DNA of 64,000 nt from Clostridia bacterium (GCA_022651385.1 JALCQR010000001.1:248001-312000); one strand, 5' to 3'. Shown: positions 17,076 through 25,777, numbered from the stretch's first letter. Notes: a model not told the origin generated them from the letters alone. Translations and numbers: made by a program.

Positions 17076-17597
17076 TTGACGGACATTGAATTTGAGAATT
17101 TGATTAAAAAGTATGAAAGACTTGTGTTTACCGTTAGCTTTAAAATTGTAAATAACTACGATGAAGCTCAAAATATTGTGCAGGAGACATTTATATCTGC
17201 ATATAAAAATATAAATTCCTGCAATCCACAAAAGTACAAGCAATGGCTTTGCAAAATTGCAGTTAACAGAGCAAAAGACTGTGTTACAAGTGCTTATGCA
17301 AGGCATACGGTGCTTGTGGATGATAATACTGATTTGGATTTTAAAAAAACAACAAACTTTCAGCCTGAGGAAGACTATATTTCAAATGAAGGTGCAAAAG
17401 AGATTAAACAGATTATATTAAACTTAAAAGAACCTTATAAAAAGGTTTCAGTAAAACACTTTATTGAAGAAAAATCGGCCGCAGAAATTGCACAGGAGCT
17501 TGAAAGGCCGAAAAAGACAGTTCAAACCCAGATTTTAAGAGCCAAAAATATTATAAGAGGCAAAATAAAGGAGGCTGAAAAAAGTGGATTTTTTTAA
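17076..17597 (+). CDS. ECF-family RNA polymerase sigma factor
   Basis: A 173-residue sigma-70-family protein. Region 2 is at about residues 5-70 (ERLVFTVSFKIVNNYDEAQNIVQETFISAY). Region 4 is at about 110-165, with the helix-turn-helix EEKSAAEIAQELERPKKTVQTQILRAK. The linker is short, as in ECF factors. The TTG start at 17076 has AAGGTG at 17060-17065. It overlaps the next gene, a likely zinc-binding anti-sigma factor, so this is a standard sigma/anti-sigma pair. The stimulus is unknown, and a membrane protein completes the operon. Confidence 0.9.
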   Translation: MTDIEFENLIKKYERLVFTVSFKIVNNYDEAQNIVQETFISAYKNINSCNPQKYKQWLCKIAVNRAKDCVTSAYARHTVLVDDNTDLDFKKTTNFQPEEDYISNEGAKEIKQIILNLKEPYKKVSVKHFIEEKSAAEIAQELERPKKTVQTQILRAKNIIRGKIKEAEKSGFF

Positions 17598-18036
17598 CGA
17601 AGACGGACATATCAGCCAATACGGTTTTGAAAAAATAATTAAAGGTACTGCTTCCGAACTGGAAAGGCTGGAATTTTCTGAACATATAGATTTTTGCGAA
17701 AAGTGTTTTAACAAATATTTGGAAGAAGTTGAAAAAAATGAGCTGATTCCTTATAAAAGTGTTAAGCAAGAAGTGATTGCCAAAACAGTAGGCAAAAAGA
17801 AAAAAATACAGGTTGACAGATATTTCAGATTTGCTGTTGCAGCCTCATTTACAATGGTGCTTTGGTTTTCAGGAGCTTTTAATGCTTCTTGGGCGCAGAG
17901 AGACGTATACAATCAAGATGTTTTTGATAGAAAAAGCGAAAAAATCATGAAAATTAGTGATGATTTTTTTAGTGATGTAAATAAGTTTTTGGATTTTGAT
18001 AATTTGAAAGGAGAAATAATAAATGGAAAGAAGTAA
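17584..18036 (+). CDS. Probable membrane-anchored anti-sigma factor (zinc-finger type)
   Basis: A 150-residue protein. The N-terminal part holds H34-x3-C38-x2-C41 (EHIDFCEKC), the core of the zinc-binding anti-sigma (ZAS) fold that holds an ECF factor inactive. One TM span lies near residues 80-98 (FRFAVAASFTMVLWFSG), and about 50 residues follow outside. The GTG start at 17584 has AAGGAGG at 17569-17575 and overlaps the sigma gene by 14 bases, which fits tight stoichiometric coupling. The function is inferred from the motif and position. Confidence 0.8.
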   Translation: MDFFNEDGHISQYGFEKIIKGTASELERLEFSEHIDFCEKCFNKYLEEVEKNELIPYKSVKQEVIAKTVGKKKKIQVDRYFRFAVAASFTMVLWFSGAFNASWAQRDVYNQDVFDRKSEKIMKISDDFFSDVNKFLDFDNLKGEIINGKK

Positions 18037-18616
18037 ATTTTGGACTTTTGTGTTTGCTCTTATGCCTGGTGCTGGAGAAATGTACTTAGGACTTAAAAGA
18101 AGAGGCACTGAGATTATGTTCGTATTTATGTCGATATTTTTCTTTTCGGCATCGCTCAGCGGTCTATTTGCTGTATTTTCGGCTGTAATATGGTTTTACT
18201 CGTTTTTTGATACTCTTGATCTTGGACGTTTAACAAACGAGGAAAGAAAGAAAATACCTGACAAATTTGTATTTGATTTCGACGATGATACATTTGAATC
18301 AATAAACAAAAGTGTTCTTAAGAAAAAGAAGGTTGTAGGCGGAATTCTTATTTTTGTAGGCGTATACTCTCTTTACACAATGTTTTTACGCAAATTTGCA
18401 TATACTTACTTGAGTAATTTTGCATGTGATATTTTAAGATATATCCCTTCGGTTGTATTGGCTGTTTTGATAATAATTTTCGGTATATATCTTTTGAAAA
18501 ACAGAAACTATGAAAATACAGAGGATAAACATGATGAAATTATAGACGATACCAAAGATGACGATAAACATGATGAAATTATAGACGATACCAAAGATGA
18601 CGATAAAGAAAGTTAA
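18023..18616 (+). CDS. Membrane protein in the ECF sigma operon, with duplicated acidic tail
   Basis: A 197-residue protein that begins like TM2-domain proteins (FALMPGAGEMYLGLKRRG). It has hydrophobic segments at roughly 28-62, 103-120 and 137-158. The C-terminal tail is charged and contains the unit DKHDEIIDDTKDD twice, from a perfect 39-base tandem duplication at 18524-18601. It overlaps the anti-sigma gene by 14 bases. It may sense the signal or be protected by the response. No named family can be given. Confidence 0.75.
   Translation: MERSKFWTFVFALMPGAGEMYLGLKRRGTEIMFVFMSIFFFSASLSGLFAVFSAVIWFYSFFDTLDLGRLTNEERKKIPDKFVFDFDDDTFESINKSVLKKKKVVGGILIFVGVYSLYTMFLRKFAYTYLSNFACDILRYIPSVVLAVLIIIFGIYLLKNRNYENTEDKHDEIIDDTKDDDKHDEIIDDTKDDDKES
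18524..18601 (+). repeat. Perfect 39-base tandem duplication
   Basis: Copy 1 is 18524-18562 and copy 2 is 18563-18601, identical base for base and in frame, followed by the first six bases of a third unit (GATAAA). It adds 13 residues per unit to the acidic tail. The copy number is likely to be unstable by slippage. Confidence 0.95.
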
Positions 18617-18668
18617 AAAGACGCATATCATTGCCGGAATTTCAGGTTAATGATATGCGTTTTATTTA
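18616..18668. terminator. Bidirectional terminator between sigma operon and ImmA gene
   Basis: ACGCATATCATT (18621-18632) pairs perfectly with AATGATATGCGT (18649-18660). T's follow on the plus strand, and A's before it give T's on the minus strand. Confidence 0.85.
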
Positions 18669-19228
18669 ATGTTTTTTAAGAAATCTCCTGTTGAGGTTAT
18701 GGGCGGCTCAACTATTTTAAATCCTCGGCGTTTCATCAATCTGAATTTGAAATCAAGCAGTTCGGGGGGAATATTTAAAATTGAGGCGGCATCGAAAAAA
18801 GAAACATCTTCTTTTATTGTATCAAAGACTTCATTGTCACTTACAAGGTAATCAGCCGTAAACATATTTGCCTCATATTCTTTTATGTCCGTGTTATCAA
18901 AAATAGCAAAATCATGAAATGCTGAGCAAAGCGGGCCAAAATGAAGCACAGCATGCGCAATCTCATGCATAAGTATTATGCGCTGTACCTCATATTTTAA
19001 ATCACTGTTTATTGTTATATGTTTTTTTCTGCAAAACACAACAAAAAAGCCCTTGCAGCTTTTATCGGTATTGCCCATGGGTTCATAAGACACAATTATT
19101 CCCATGTCTTTGGCAAGTTTTTTAGGTTCAATTTTTCCGTATTTTTTTTGAACCCAGAGAACCCTTTCATATATATAGTCTCTTTTCAACTTGTTTGCAC
19201 CTCTAAAAGAATTATTGTTTCTTGCCAT
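18662..19228 (-). CDS. ImmA/IrrE-family metallopeptidase
   Basis: A 188-residue protein with the zinc protease motif HEIAH at 88-92 (LMHEIAHAVLH) and the expected third-ligand helix EYEANMFTADYL around residue 119. Members of this family cleave a partner XRE repressor to induce stress, SOS-like or mobile-element genes (ImmA of ICEBs1, IrrE of Deinococcus). It overlaps the end of the XRE gene by 17 bases, so the two are co-translated. The target is probably that repressor. The gene divergent from the pair is a Y-family polymerase. Confidence 0.9.
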   Translation of the reverse strand: MARNNNSFRGANKLKRDYIYERVLWVQKKYGKIEPKKLAKDMGIIVSYEPMGNTDKSCKGFFVVFCRKKHITINSDLKYEVQRIILMHEIAHAVLHFGPLCSAFHDFAIFDNTDIKEYEANMFTADYLVSDNEVFDTIKEDVSFFDAASILNIPPELLDFKFRLMKRRGFKIVEPPITSTGDFLKNIK

Positions 19229-19646
19229 ATGTTTCTTTGGCAGCTTCTTTGCAATCTATGTATGCTTTCATTACAGCCTGAAAAAATGAATCTTTTGCTT
19301 CTTCGCTCAGTTCACCTCCTGCAAAAAGAGCGGTATTTTGTTTTAACAGTTTTTCAACATTAACGGCTTCTTTCTGACCATAAAGTTTCCTTGTCTCTTC
19401 AACATATTCCATTCTCTCAATACCATAGTTTTTATCATCTATATTATCGTTTTTTAGATATTCCGGCGATACACCGAGAGCTTTTGAAAGTTTATAAAGC
19501 TGTGCCGGCTGAGGAATGCGGCCGTCGGTTTCATATGATGTTATTGTACGCTTACCTATTCCTGAACGTTTGCTGAGCTCATTTTGAGTAAGACCAAGTT
19601 CGGCACGCCTATCTATAAGCTTTTCCCTGAATGTTTTCAAAAACAA
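19212..19646 (-). CDS. XRE-family transcriptional repressor
   Basis: A 144-residue protein. The helix-turn-helix is at about 19-45 (LTQNELSKRSGIGKRTITSYE), followed by a C-terminal region of about 80 residues that could hold the protease cut site. It is encoded just before, and overlapping, an ImmA/IrrE peptidase. Clustered half-sites in the 145 bases between it and dinB (19651-19760) are likely operators. It would then repress itself and the polymerase until cleaved. AGGAGG precedes the ATG at 19646. Confidence 0.88.
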   Translation of the reverse strand: MFLKTFREKLIDRRAELGLTQNELSKRSGIGKRTITSYETDGRIPQPAQLYKLSKALGVSPEYLKNDNIDDKNYGIERMEYVEETRKLYGQKEAVNVEKLLKQNTALFAGGELSEEAKDSFFQAVMKAYIDCKEAAKETYGKKQ

Positions 19647-19650
19647 ACCT

Positions 19651-19760
19651 CCTATATTGCTTCTTATTGCGTATTTATATTGAAACTATTGCATATTATT
19701 GCTATAATATATTTAATGAAGTTGCAACTTATAGCAATTATAGGCATATTATAGCATTTT
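19651..19760. promoter_or_regulatory. Clustered half-sites: putative XRE operators between the repressor and dinB
   Basis: ATTGC occurs on the plus strand at 19656, 19666, 19688 and 19698. The inverted form lies at 19731-19738 (ATAGCAAT) and 19750-19757 (TATAGCAT). The pair ATTGCTATAA (19698) and TTATAGCAAT (19729) forms an inverted repeat around a central TTGCAA at 19722-19727. Promoters must lie here for both directions. I cannot fix their exact -35 and -10 boxes. Confidence 0.5.
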
Positions 19761-19791
19761 TATAAATAAGTGTCAATAAACAGGAGGATAT

Positions 19792-21027
19792 ATGGAAAGA
19801 ACTATACTCCACAGCGATATGAACAATTTTTATGCTTCGGTTGAGATTATGCTCAATCCTAAATTAAAAGGAAAAGCTGTAGCAGTATGCGGCTCAACCG
19901 AAACAAGACATGGAATAGTGCTTGCAAAATCCGAAACCGCCAAAAAAGCGGGGGTAAAAACAGGCATGGCAAACTGGGAAGCGGCAAGTTTGTGTCCCGG
20001 GCTTATAACCATACAGCCGCATTTTGAGAGGTATTTGAAATACTCAAAACTGGCAAAAGAAATTTATAATGAATATACAAATCAAGTGGAACCTTACGGA
20101 ATGGATGAGTGTTTTTTAGACGTTACCGGAAGCTATAAAATATTTGGCAGCGGAATGAGCATAGCCCAAAACATAAGAAACGAAATAAAAAATGAGCTTG
20201 GGCTTACGGTAAGCATAGGAGTATCGTTTAACAAAGTGTTTGCCAAACTTGGCTCGGACATGAAAAAGCCGGATGCTGTAACTGAAATAAAAAAAGCTGA
20301 ATTTATGTATAAAATATGGCCTCTTGATGTGTCAAGGCTTCTTTATGTAGGACGCTCTACCGAAAAGAAATTAAAAAATTACGGAATAACAACAATAGGA
20401 GCTTTGGCAAAAGCACAGCCTAATTTTTTAAACCAGATATTGGGCAAAAACGGACTTATGCTCCATAGCTTTGCAAACGGACTTGATACATCGCCTGTAA
20501 TGGAAAGCGATTACAGGTCACCTGTAAAATCAATAGGACATGGCATAACATGCACTTCGGATTTAGTAGATAATGGAGAAGTGTGGAAAGTGATTTTTGA
20601 GCTTTCTCAGGATATAGGACGGAGGCTTATCACAAACAGTCTCAGAGCTGGCGGAGTACAGGTATCTATAAGAGACAGTTCTCTTTTTGTAAAGCAGTTT
20701 CAGGGTAAAATGCCGTATACGACTTTGGCGCCTATAGAAATTGCCAAAAAAGCTTATAATATGTTTATTGAAAACTACAGCTGGAACAAAAATATACGTT
20801 CTGTTACGGTGCGTGCCATAAATCTTGTACCTGAAAACGAAGCACGGCAAATAACGCTTTTTGAAAATGCTTCTGAAAAGCAGGAAAAAGTGTTTAAAAC
20901 AATAGAAGATATACGACGCAGGTTCGGAAAAAACTCAATATGTGCAGCATCGCTTATGGGTGACATAAAAATGCCTGCTTACCGTGACCATGGAATTATA
21001 ATGCCTGGATTAATGAATGGTATATAA
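19792..21027 (+). CDS. dinB: Y-family DNA polymerase (DinB/UmuC type)
   Basis: A lesion-bypass polymerase. The catalytic acids are D9 (HSDMNNFYAS) and D105-E106 (PYGMDECFLDVTGS). The helix-hairpin-helix region follows (RLLYVGRSTEKKLKNYGI), and the little-finger domain ends near residue 370. At 411 residues it is similar to clostridial Pol IV. CAGGAGG at 19781-19787 precedes ATG 19792. It is divergent from the XRE/ImmA pair and probably under its control, which would make it damage- or stress-inducible. A terminator follows. Confidence 0.92.
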   Translation: MERTILHSDMNNFYASVEIMLNPKLKGKAVAVCGSTETRHGIVLAKSETAKKAGVKTGMANWEAASLCPGLITIQPHFERYLKYSKLAKEIYNEYTNQVEPYGMDECFLDVTGSYKIFGSGMSIAQNIRNEIKNELGLTVSIGVSFNKVFAKLGSDMKKPDAVTEIKKAEFMYKIWPLDVSRLLYVGRSTEKKLKNYGITTIGALAKAQPNFLNQILGKNGLMLHSFANGLDTSPVMESDYRSPVKSIGHGITCTSDLVDNGEVWKVIFELSQDIGRRLITNSLRAGGVQVSIRDSSLFVKQFQGKMPYTTLAPIEIAKKAYNMFIENYSWNKNIRSVTVRAINLVPENEARQITLFENASEKQEKVFKTIEDIRRRFGKNSICAASLMGDIKMPAYRDHGIIMPGLMNGI

Positions 21028-21038
21028 TTATAATAAAA

Positions 21039-21084
21039 AACTTTCTGAAAAATGATGTATATTTGTTCAGAAAGTTTTTTTTTA
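21039..21084 (+). terminator. Terminator after dinB
   Basis: AACTTTCTGA (21039-21048) pairs perfectly with TCAGAAAGTT (21067-21076), followed by a run of T's. Confidence 0.9.
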
Positions 21085-21102
21085 TTGGAAAATTAACATT
21101 TT

Positions 21103-21157
21103 TGTCATAAAATGTCATAATAGTTAATTTGATACACTAAATGGATTGTGATAATAT
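21103..21157 (+). promoter_or_regulatory. Direct repeats plus promoter for the ABC operon
   Basis: TGTCATAA occurs at 21103-21110 and 21113-21120 (10-base period, one helical turn). Then TTGATA (21129-21134), 17 bases, TAATAT (21152-21157). Direct repeats one turn apart just before a -35 are typical of OmpR/PhoB-family response-regulator sites, and the unit resembles the E. coli Pho box half-site. Confidence 0.5.
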
Positions 21158-21205
21158 TGAAGTTAAAGGAAATTTTAAGAAGTATTTATAGGAGGAGTGA
21201 ATGAA

Positions 21206-21937
21206 ATGGGGGACCGCAAATCCAAAAGCAATATAGCGATAGAGGTTCGCGGACTTAGAAAAGTATATCCCGTTGGTGATGAGAAGGTTGTGGCTTTAAA
21301 GAAAATCAACTTGAAAGTAACGCGCGGAGAAGTATGCTGTATATTCGGTACGTCGGGTTCAGGAAAAAGTACACTTTTAAATCAGCTTGCAGGAATGGAA
21401 AAACCAACCAAGGGTCAAGTTATAGTAGACGGGGTAAACATATCAAGGCTCAGTGAAAACAAGCTTGCTGCATTCAGGCAAAAACATATCGGTTTTGTGT
21501 TTCAGTCGTATAATTTGCTTGCGTCACTTACGGCAGTTGAAAATGTTGCTTTGCCGCTTATGTTTCGCGGCGTGGAAAAGAAAAAAAGAGAAATACTTGC
21601 AAGAAAAATGCTTAAAAGAGTAGGACTTGCAAACAGATTTGACCATTTTCCAAGTCAGATGTCGGGAGGACAGCAGCAGCGGGCAGGCATAGCGCGTGCT
21701 TTTGTAACGCATCCGGATATAGTTTTTGCCGATGAGCCTACGGGAAACCTTGACTCAAAAACTACTGTTGAAGTAATGAGAATGATAATGGATTTTTCTA
21801 AAAAATATCACCAGACAATCATACTTGTTACCCACGATCCTCAAATGGCGTCATATGCTGACAGGATAGTTACACTTCTTGACGGTGAGATAATAAGTGA
21901 TGAAAAAAGAGAAACGTTTACAAAGGAGAATCAATGA
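21206..21937 (+). CDS. ABC transporter ATP-binding protein, MacB/LolD-like
   Basis: A single nucleotide-binding domain of 243 residues. Walker A GTSGSGKST is at 48-56, the Q-loop at Q100, signature MSGGQ at 152-156, Walker B DIVFADEP at 171-178, and the switch histidine lies in VTHD. The sequence is of the MacB/FtsE/LolD group, which powers mechanotransmission rather than classic solute pumping. ATG 21206 is preferred, with GGAGGAG at 21191-21197. It is the first gene of a three-gene operon with a large exoprotein and a MacB-type permease. Confidence 0.92.
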   Translation: MGDRKSKSNIAIEVRGLRKVYPVGDEKVVALKKINLKVTRGEVCCIFGTSGSGKSTLLNQLAGMEKPTKGQVIVDGVNISRLSENKLAAFRQKHIGFVFQSYNLLASLTAVENVALPLMFRGVEKKKREILARKMLKRVGLANRFDHFPSQMSGGQQQRAGIARAFVTHPDIVFADEPTGNLDSKTTVEVMRMIMDFSKKYHQTIILVTHDPQMASYADRIVTLLDGEIISDEKRETFTKENQ

Positions 21938-21938
21938 A

Positions 21939-24437
21939 ATGAGTAGACTCAAAAAACAGGCGGCTTTTTTAATAGCTTTTTTATTTATTTTTCAGATATC
22001 GACTTTCACAAAAGCGGCTGATAGCAATCCTACAATAACGTCATACAGCGTAGAAGATTCATCGGGTTCGGCTGTAACAATGATAAATAAAGATGATACG
22101 GTGGATATAACTCTTGAAATTGAAGACAGCGGAATAAATGCATCACAATTAAGCTCTGAAAACGATATTGATGTTTCAATTGCTTCAGGAGGTTTTTCAG
22201 GCGGGACAATAAGCAAAACAATTACTTCGTCGGGAAGTGATTTATCATATTCCGTTACGCTTTCGGACGTAACTTATGACGGTAGCGATAATAAACTTTC
22301 TCTTGATATTTCATATAACAATCTTAGTATAAGCTCAGAGGCATCCGTTACAATATCTGAGGGCATAGTGTATGATGAGGAAACTCCTTCGTATAATGAC
22401 AGCACAGGCAATAGTAATAATACTGTTGTGACGGCCCCATATGTAGTTGTAAGCCGCAGTGACATGACAAAGCCAATTGAAGCCGGACAAAAAATAAATT
22501 TAACTGTTTTTATTAAAAACATAGGAACTACTGCTATGAGAACAGTTCTTGTGAATTTCTCATCTTCAGATTCAATAAATATAGTTGACGATACTTCAAC
22601 TGCTATAATAACTCAGATTTCAAAGGGAAGTACAGCAAAAATTAAACTTTCGATACAGGCAAATAATACAATTGCCTCAGCAACTCAGACTATTTCAATG
22701 GATATAAAGTACAATTATGACAACGGTACTTCAATGGATGAAAATACTCTTACAGAACAGGTGACTATACCGTCTAAGATAAAGGAAAGCATACCACAGC
22801 CCAATGTCATAATGAGCATAAGTGATTTTTCACATCCTATAAAAGCCGGAGAAAAAATGACTTTTGATGTTTATTTTAAGAATATAGGCCAGGCTAAAAT
22901 TGAATCTCCTATTGTAACTTTTACACCTTCAGACAGCTTGATTTTAAACGGCGGAAAATCTGCATACCAGCTTCCAAATATATCTGTCGGCAAGACAGTA
23001 AGCACTAAAATTACAGTAACCGGAGGCAATGCTATTTCGTCACCTAATCAGAGTCTTACGGGAGAAATTAAATTCAGTTATGACAGCGGAAACGCTATAG
23101 TTCAGGCTTCGTCTGAAGAAAAAGTAATTATACCGGCTAAAACCAAAAGCAAGGAATCCATGTCGGAGCCTACAATTATAGTAACAAGAAACAGTATAAA
23201 CAAACCTATATCAGCCGGAGAAGCTGAAAGGCTTACTCTTACATTTGAAAATGCGGGAAAAACAAAGGCGATATCACCTGTTGCGGTAATATCAACATCA
23301 GACGGACTTATACTTGAAAATAATACATCAACATTTGTATTAGGCGATATAGAACCGGGAAAAAGCCAAAGTATTCCGGTGAATATAAAAGCCGGAAAGG
23401 AAATTACATCATCAACGCAAAGCGTAACTGCCGAACTTAAATTCAGCTATGATTCGGGAGATGCCATAGCTCAGGCATCGACAACCGAACATGTAAATAT
23501 TTCTGCAAACACCAGCAGTACTGACAGCCCTGTGCCTAATATAATAGTAAGTAACTTTGAGTTTGGCGGTGACTCGGTTGCCGCCGGTGGAAAATTTCCT
23601 CTTACATTCAGTTTTAAAAATACAGGAAAGCTGCCTATTGAAAATATTGTAGCAACTGTTGACGCAGGCGAAAACTTTGCTATGGACGGTGCCACAAACA
23701 CATATTTTTATAATTCGTTGGGGGCAGGAGCAGAGCTTTCACAGAAAATACCTATGCAGGTCATTCCTGCTGCAAAAACCGGAGCTCAGACTATTGGCAT
23801 ATCGTTCAAATATGAATATGTTGACGGGTCAAAGAGAAGTTCATCTACTGCCGATGTTAAAATATCAATACCTATTTATCAGCCGGACCGTTTTGAAATA
23901 GACCTTCCTCAGGTAGACGGAGAAGCAATGGCCGGTCAGGAAGTTAGCATATCGCTTCCATACGTAAATAAAAGCAAAAGTGATATTTACAATGTTGAGG
24001 CCGAAATTGAAGGCGATGTGGATACACTTGTAAAAACACAGAATCTTGGCAATTTCGAGGCGGGAAAAAGCGGAAGCATAGGATTTGTTGTAATACCAAG
24101 TGAAGGCGGCGAAATGAACTTCAGTCTTAAAGTTACATATGAGGATTCAAACCAAGAAGTAAAGACAAAAGAATTTCCTGTAACTCTGCAGGTTCAGGAG
24201 CCGGCTCCTGTAGACGACGGCGCAGAAGATGAACCTGCAGAAGAACCAAGCAGTGTAAATCCGACAATTATAATACTAATATGTATCCTTGCTGTAGTTG
24301 CGGCAGGCATAATTATATTTATAAAGAAAAGAAAGGCAGCAAAAAAAGCAGCAGAATTAGACGACATAGATGATATAGACGATGAATTTGACGATTATGA
24401 TAATGATGACGAAACAAAGGAAAGTGAGAGGAAATGA
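21939..24437 (+). CDS. Large surface protein with tandem Ig-like (CARDB/NEW3-type) repeats, C-terminal TM and acidic tail
   Basis: An 832-residue protein. The N-terminal signal peptide runs to about residue 27 (FLIAFLFIFQISTFTKAAD). At least four tandem beta-sandwich units of about 130 residues follow, each with a shared pattern (KPIxAGxxxxLTxxFKNxGxTxA, then ITTEIKFSYDSGxA). The C-terminal TM at about 775-797 is followed by a basic cluster and a very acidic cytoplasmic tail (DDIDDIDDEFDDYDNDDE). The start is ATG 21939 after AAAGGAG (21922-21928). It is sandwiched between ATPase and permease genes, the place where a MacA-like adaptor stands in Gram-negatives. Confidence 0.85.
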   Translation: MSRLKKQAAFLIAFLFIFQISTFTKAADSNPTITSYSVEDSSGSAVTMINKDDTVDITLEIEDSGINASQLSSENDIDVSIASGGFSGGTISKTITSSGSDLSYSVTLSDVTYDGSDNKLSLDISYNNLSISSEASVTISEGIVYDEETPSYNDSTGNSNNTVVTAPYVVVSRSDMTKPIEAGQKINLTVFIKNIGTTAMRTVLVNFSSSDSINIVDDTSTAIITQISKGSTAKIKLSIQANNTIASATQTISMDIKYNYDNGTSMDENTLTEQVTIPSKIKESIPQPNVIMSISDFSHPIKAGEKMTFDVYFKNIGQAKIESPIVTFTPSDSLILNGGKSAYQLPNISVGKTVSTKITVTGGNAISSPNQSLTGEIKFSYDSGNAIVQASSEEKVIIPAKTKSKESMSEPTIIVTRNSINKPISAGEAERLTLTFENAGKTKAISPVAVISTSDGLILENNTSTFVLGDIEPGKSQSIPVNIKAGKEITSSTQSVTAELKFSYDSGDAIAQASTTEHVNISANTSSTDSPVPNIIVSNFEFGGDSVAAGGKFPLTFSFKNTGKLPIENIVATVDAGENFAMDGATNTYFYNSLGAGAELSQKIPMQVIPAAKTGAQTIGISFKYEYVDGSKRSSSTADVKISIPIYQPDRFEIDLPQVDGEAMAGQEVSISLPYVNKSKSDIYNVEAEIEGDVDTLVKTQNLGNFEAGKSGSIGFVVIPSEGGEMNFSLKVTYEDSNQEVKTKEFPVTLQVQEPAPVDDGAEDEPAEEPSSVNPTIIILICILAVVAAGIIIFIKKRKAAKKAAELDDIDDIDDEFDDYDNDDETKESERK

Positions 24438-25777
24438 AAAAGTCTGACATATTATTTATGTGCATACAAAATCTTAAAAGACGGCGCGCGAGGACTTTTC
24501 TTACTGTACTTGGAGTAGTAATAGGCTGTTGCTCTATAGTGATTATGGTATCTATAGGAATAGGAATGAAAGAGTCTCAGGAAAAAATGCTTGCCCAAAT
24601 GGGTGATTTAACCATAGTAACGGTAATGCCCCAGCAGGGCGGCACAGGCTCTGTAAAACTTGACGACAAGGCTGTTGAGGATTTTAAACAGATTCAAAAT
24701 ACTGTTGCCGTAACGCCTAAAACATCGCTTGATGATTATTCCATTAGACTTTATGCTGGTGAAAATAACAGGTACGTTTGTGATTGGTCAACAGTGGCAG
24801 GACTTGACACGACTGCGTTTGACAACCTTGGATATGACCTTATAAGCGGTAAAGCTATAAAGGACAACGACAATGAAGTTATAGCAGGACAGTATCTTGC
24901 TTATGATTTTGAAGATACTATGCGGCCTGACGGAATGAATATGATTGAACGTTATGGAAATTATGACGAAAACGGAAAAGAGCTTCCACTGCCGGACCCG
25001 TATTTTGATATAATGAATACAAAACTTACAATGGAAATTGATAACGGCAGCGACAAATTTACTATCCCTTTAAAAGTTGAAGGTCAAGTAAAAGAAGACT
25101 ATTCAAAGGGATACGAAACATCCGAAGGCCTTATAATGGGACTTGGCGACATTAAAAAAATAATCGAAAGGGCCCAGAACGGAAGCGTAAGCAAAAAAGG
25201 CTATAACTCGGTTATTGTAAAAGTAAATGATATATCAAATGTATCTCAGGTTGAAGATGAGATTAAAGCAATGGGTTTCAGCACAGATTCTATGGAAAGC
25301 ATAAGAAAACCTATGGAAAAAGAAGCACATCAAAAACAAATGATGCTTGGCGGTCTTGGAGCAATATCGCTCTTTGTTGCTGCTCTCGGCATAACAAACA
25401 CTATGATTATGTCAATATCTGAAAGAATTAAAGAAATAGGAATTATGAAATCCCTCGGATGTTTTGTAAATGACATAAGAATAATTTTTCTAACTGAGGC
25501 CGGAATAATCGGATTTATGGGCGGAATAGTTGGATGTGTGGTAAGCCTGTTAATTTCTTTGATTATAAATATGGTATCCCTTGGAGCATTCAGCCTGTCA
25601 AATATTGTTTTGGCTGTAAGGGGAGGAGAAGATGTATCAAGAGTATCTGTAATTCCTTTATGGCTTCTGGCATTTTCGGTAGTATTTTCGATTTTAATAG
25701 GCCTTTGTTCAGGATATTATCCGGCAAACAGGGCTGTTAAGATATCTGCTCTCGAGGCTATAAAAAATGAACAGTAA
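24434..25777 (+). CDS. ABC transporter permease, MacB/FtsX-type
   Basis: A 447-residue protein with one N-terminal TM (RTFLTVLGVVIGCCSIVIMVSIG), a large extracellular domain (residues about 50-300) and three C-terminal TM helices from about 306 on. The conserved NTMIMSISERIKEIGIMKSLG forms the coupling segment. It ends with the family-typical YYPANRAVKISALEAI. ATG 24434 overlaps the preceding stop (ATGA). With the ATPase it forms a type VII ABC system. The cargo or signal is unknown, and the adjacent Ig-repeat protein is the obvious partner. Confidence 0.92.
   Translation: MKKSDILFMCIQNLKRRRARTFLTVLGVVIGCCSIVIMVSIGIGMKESQEKMLAQMGDLTIVTVMPQQGGTGSVKLDDKAVEDFKQIQNTVAVTPKTSLDDYSIRLYAGENNRYVCDWSTVAGLDTTAFDNLGYDLISGKAIKDNDNEVIAGQYLAYDFEDTMRPDGMNMIERYGNYDENGKELPLPDPYFDIMNTKLTMEIDNGSDKFTIPLKVEGQVKEDYSKGYETSEGLIMGLGDIKKIIERAQNGSVSKKGYNSVIVKVNDISNVSQVEDEIKAMGFSTDSMESIRKPMEKEAHQKQMMLGGLGAISLFVAALGITNTMIMSISERIKEIGIMKSLGCFVNDIRIIFLTEAGIIGFMGGIVGCVVSLLISLIINMVSLGAFSLSNIVLAVRGGEDVSRVSVIPLWLLAFSVVFSILIGLCSGYYPANRAVKISALEAIKNEQ

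Noticed and set aside
18524-18601. Possible CRISPR-like repeat
   Set aside because: Only two abutting copies with no spacer, inside a coding frame. It is a tandem duplication.
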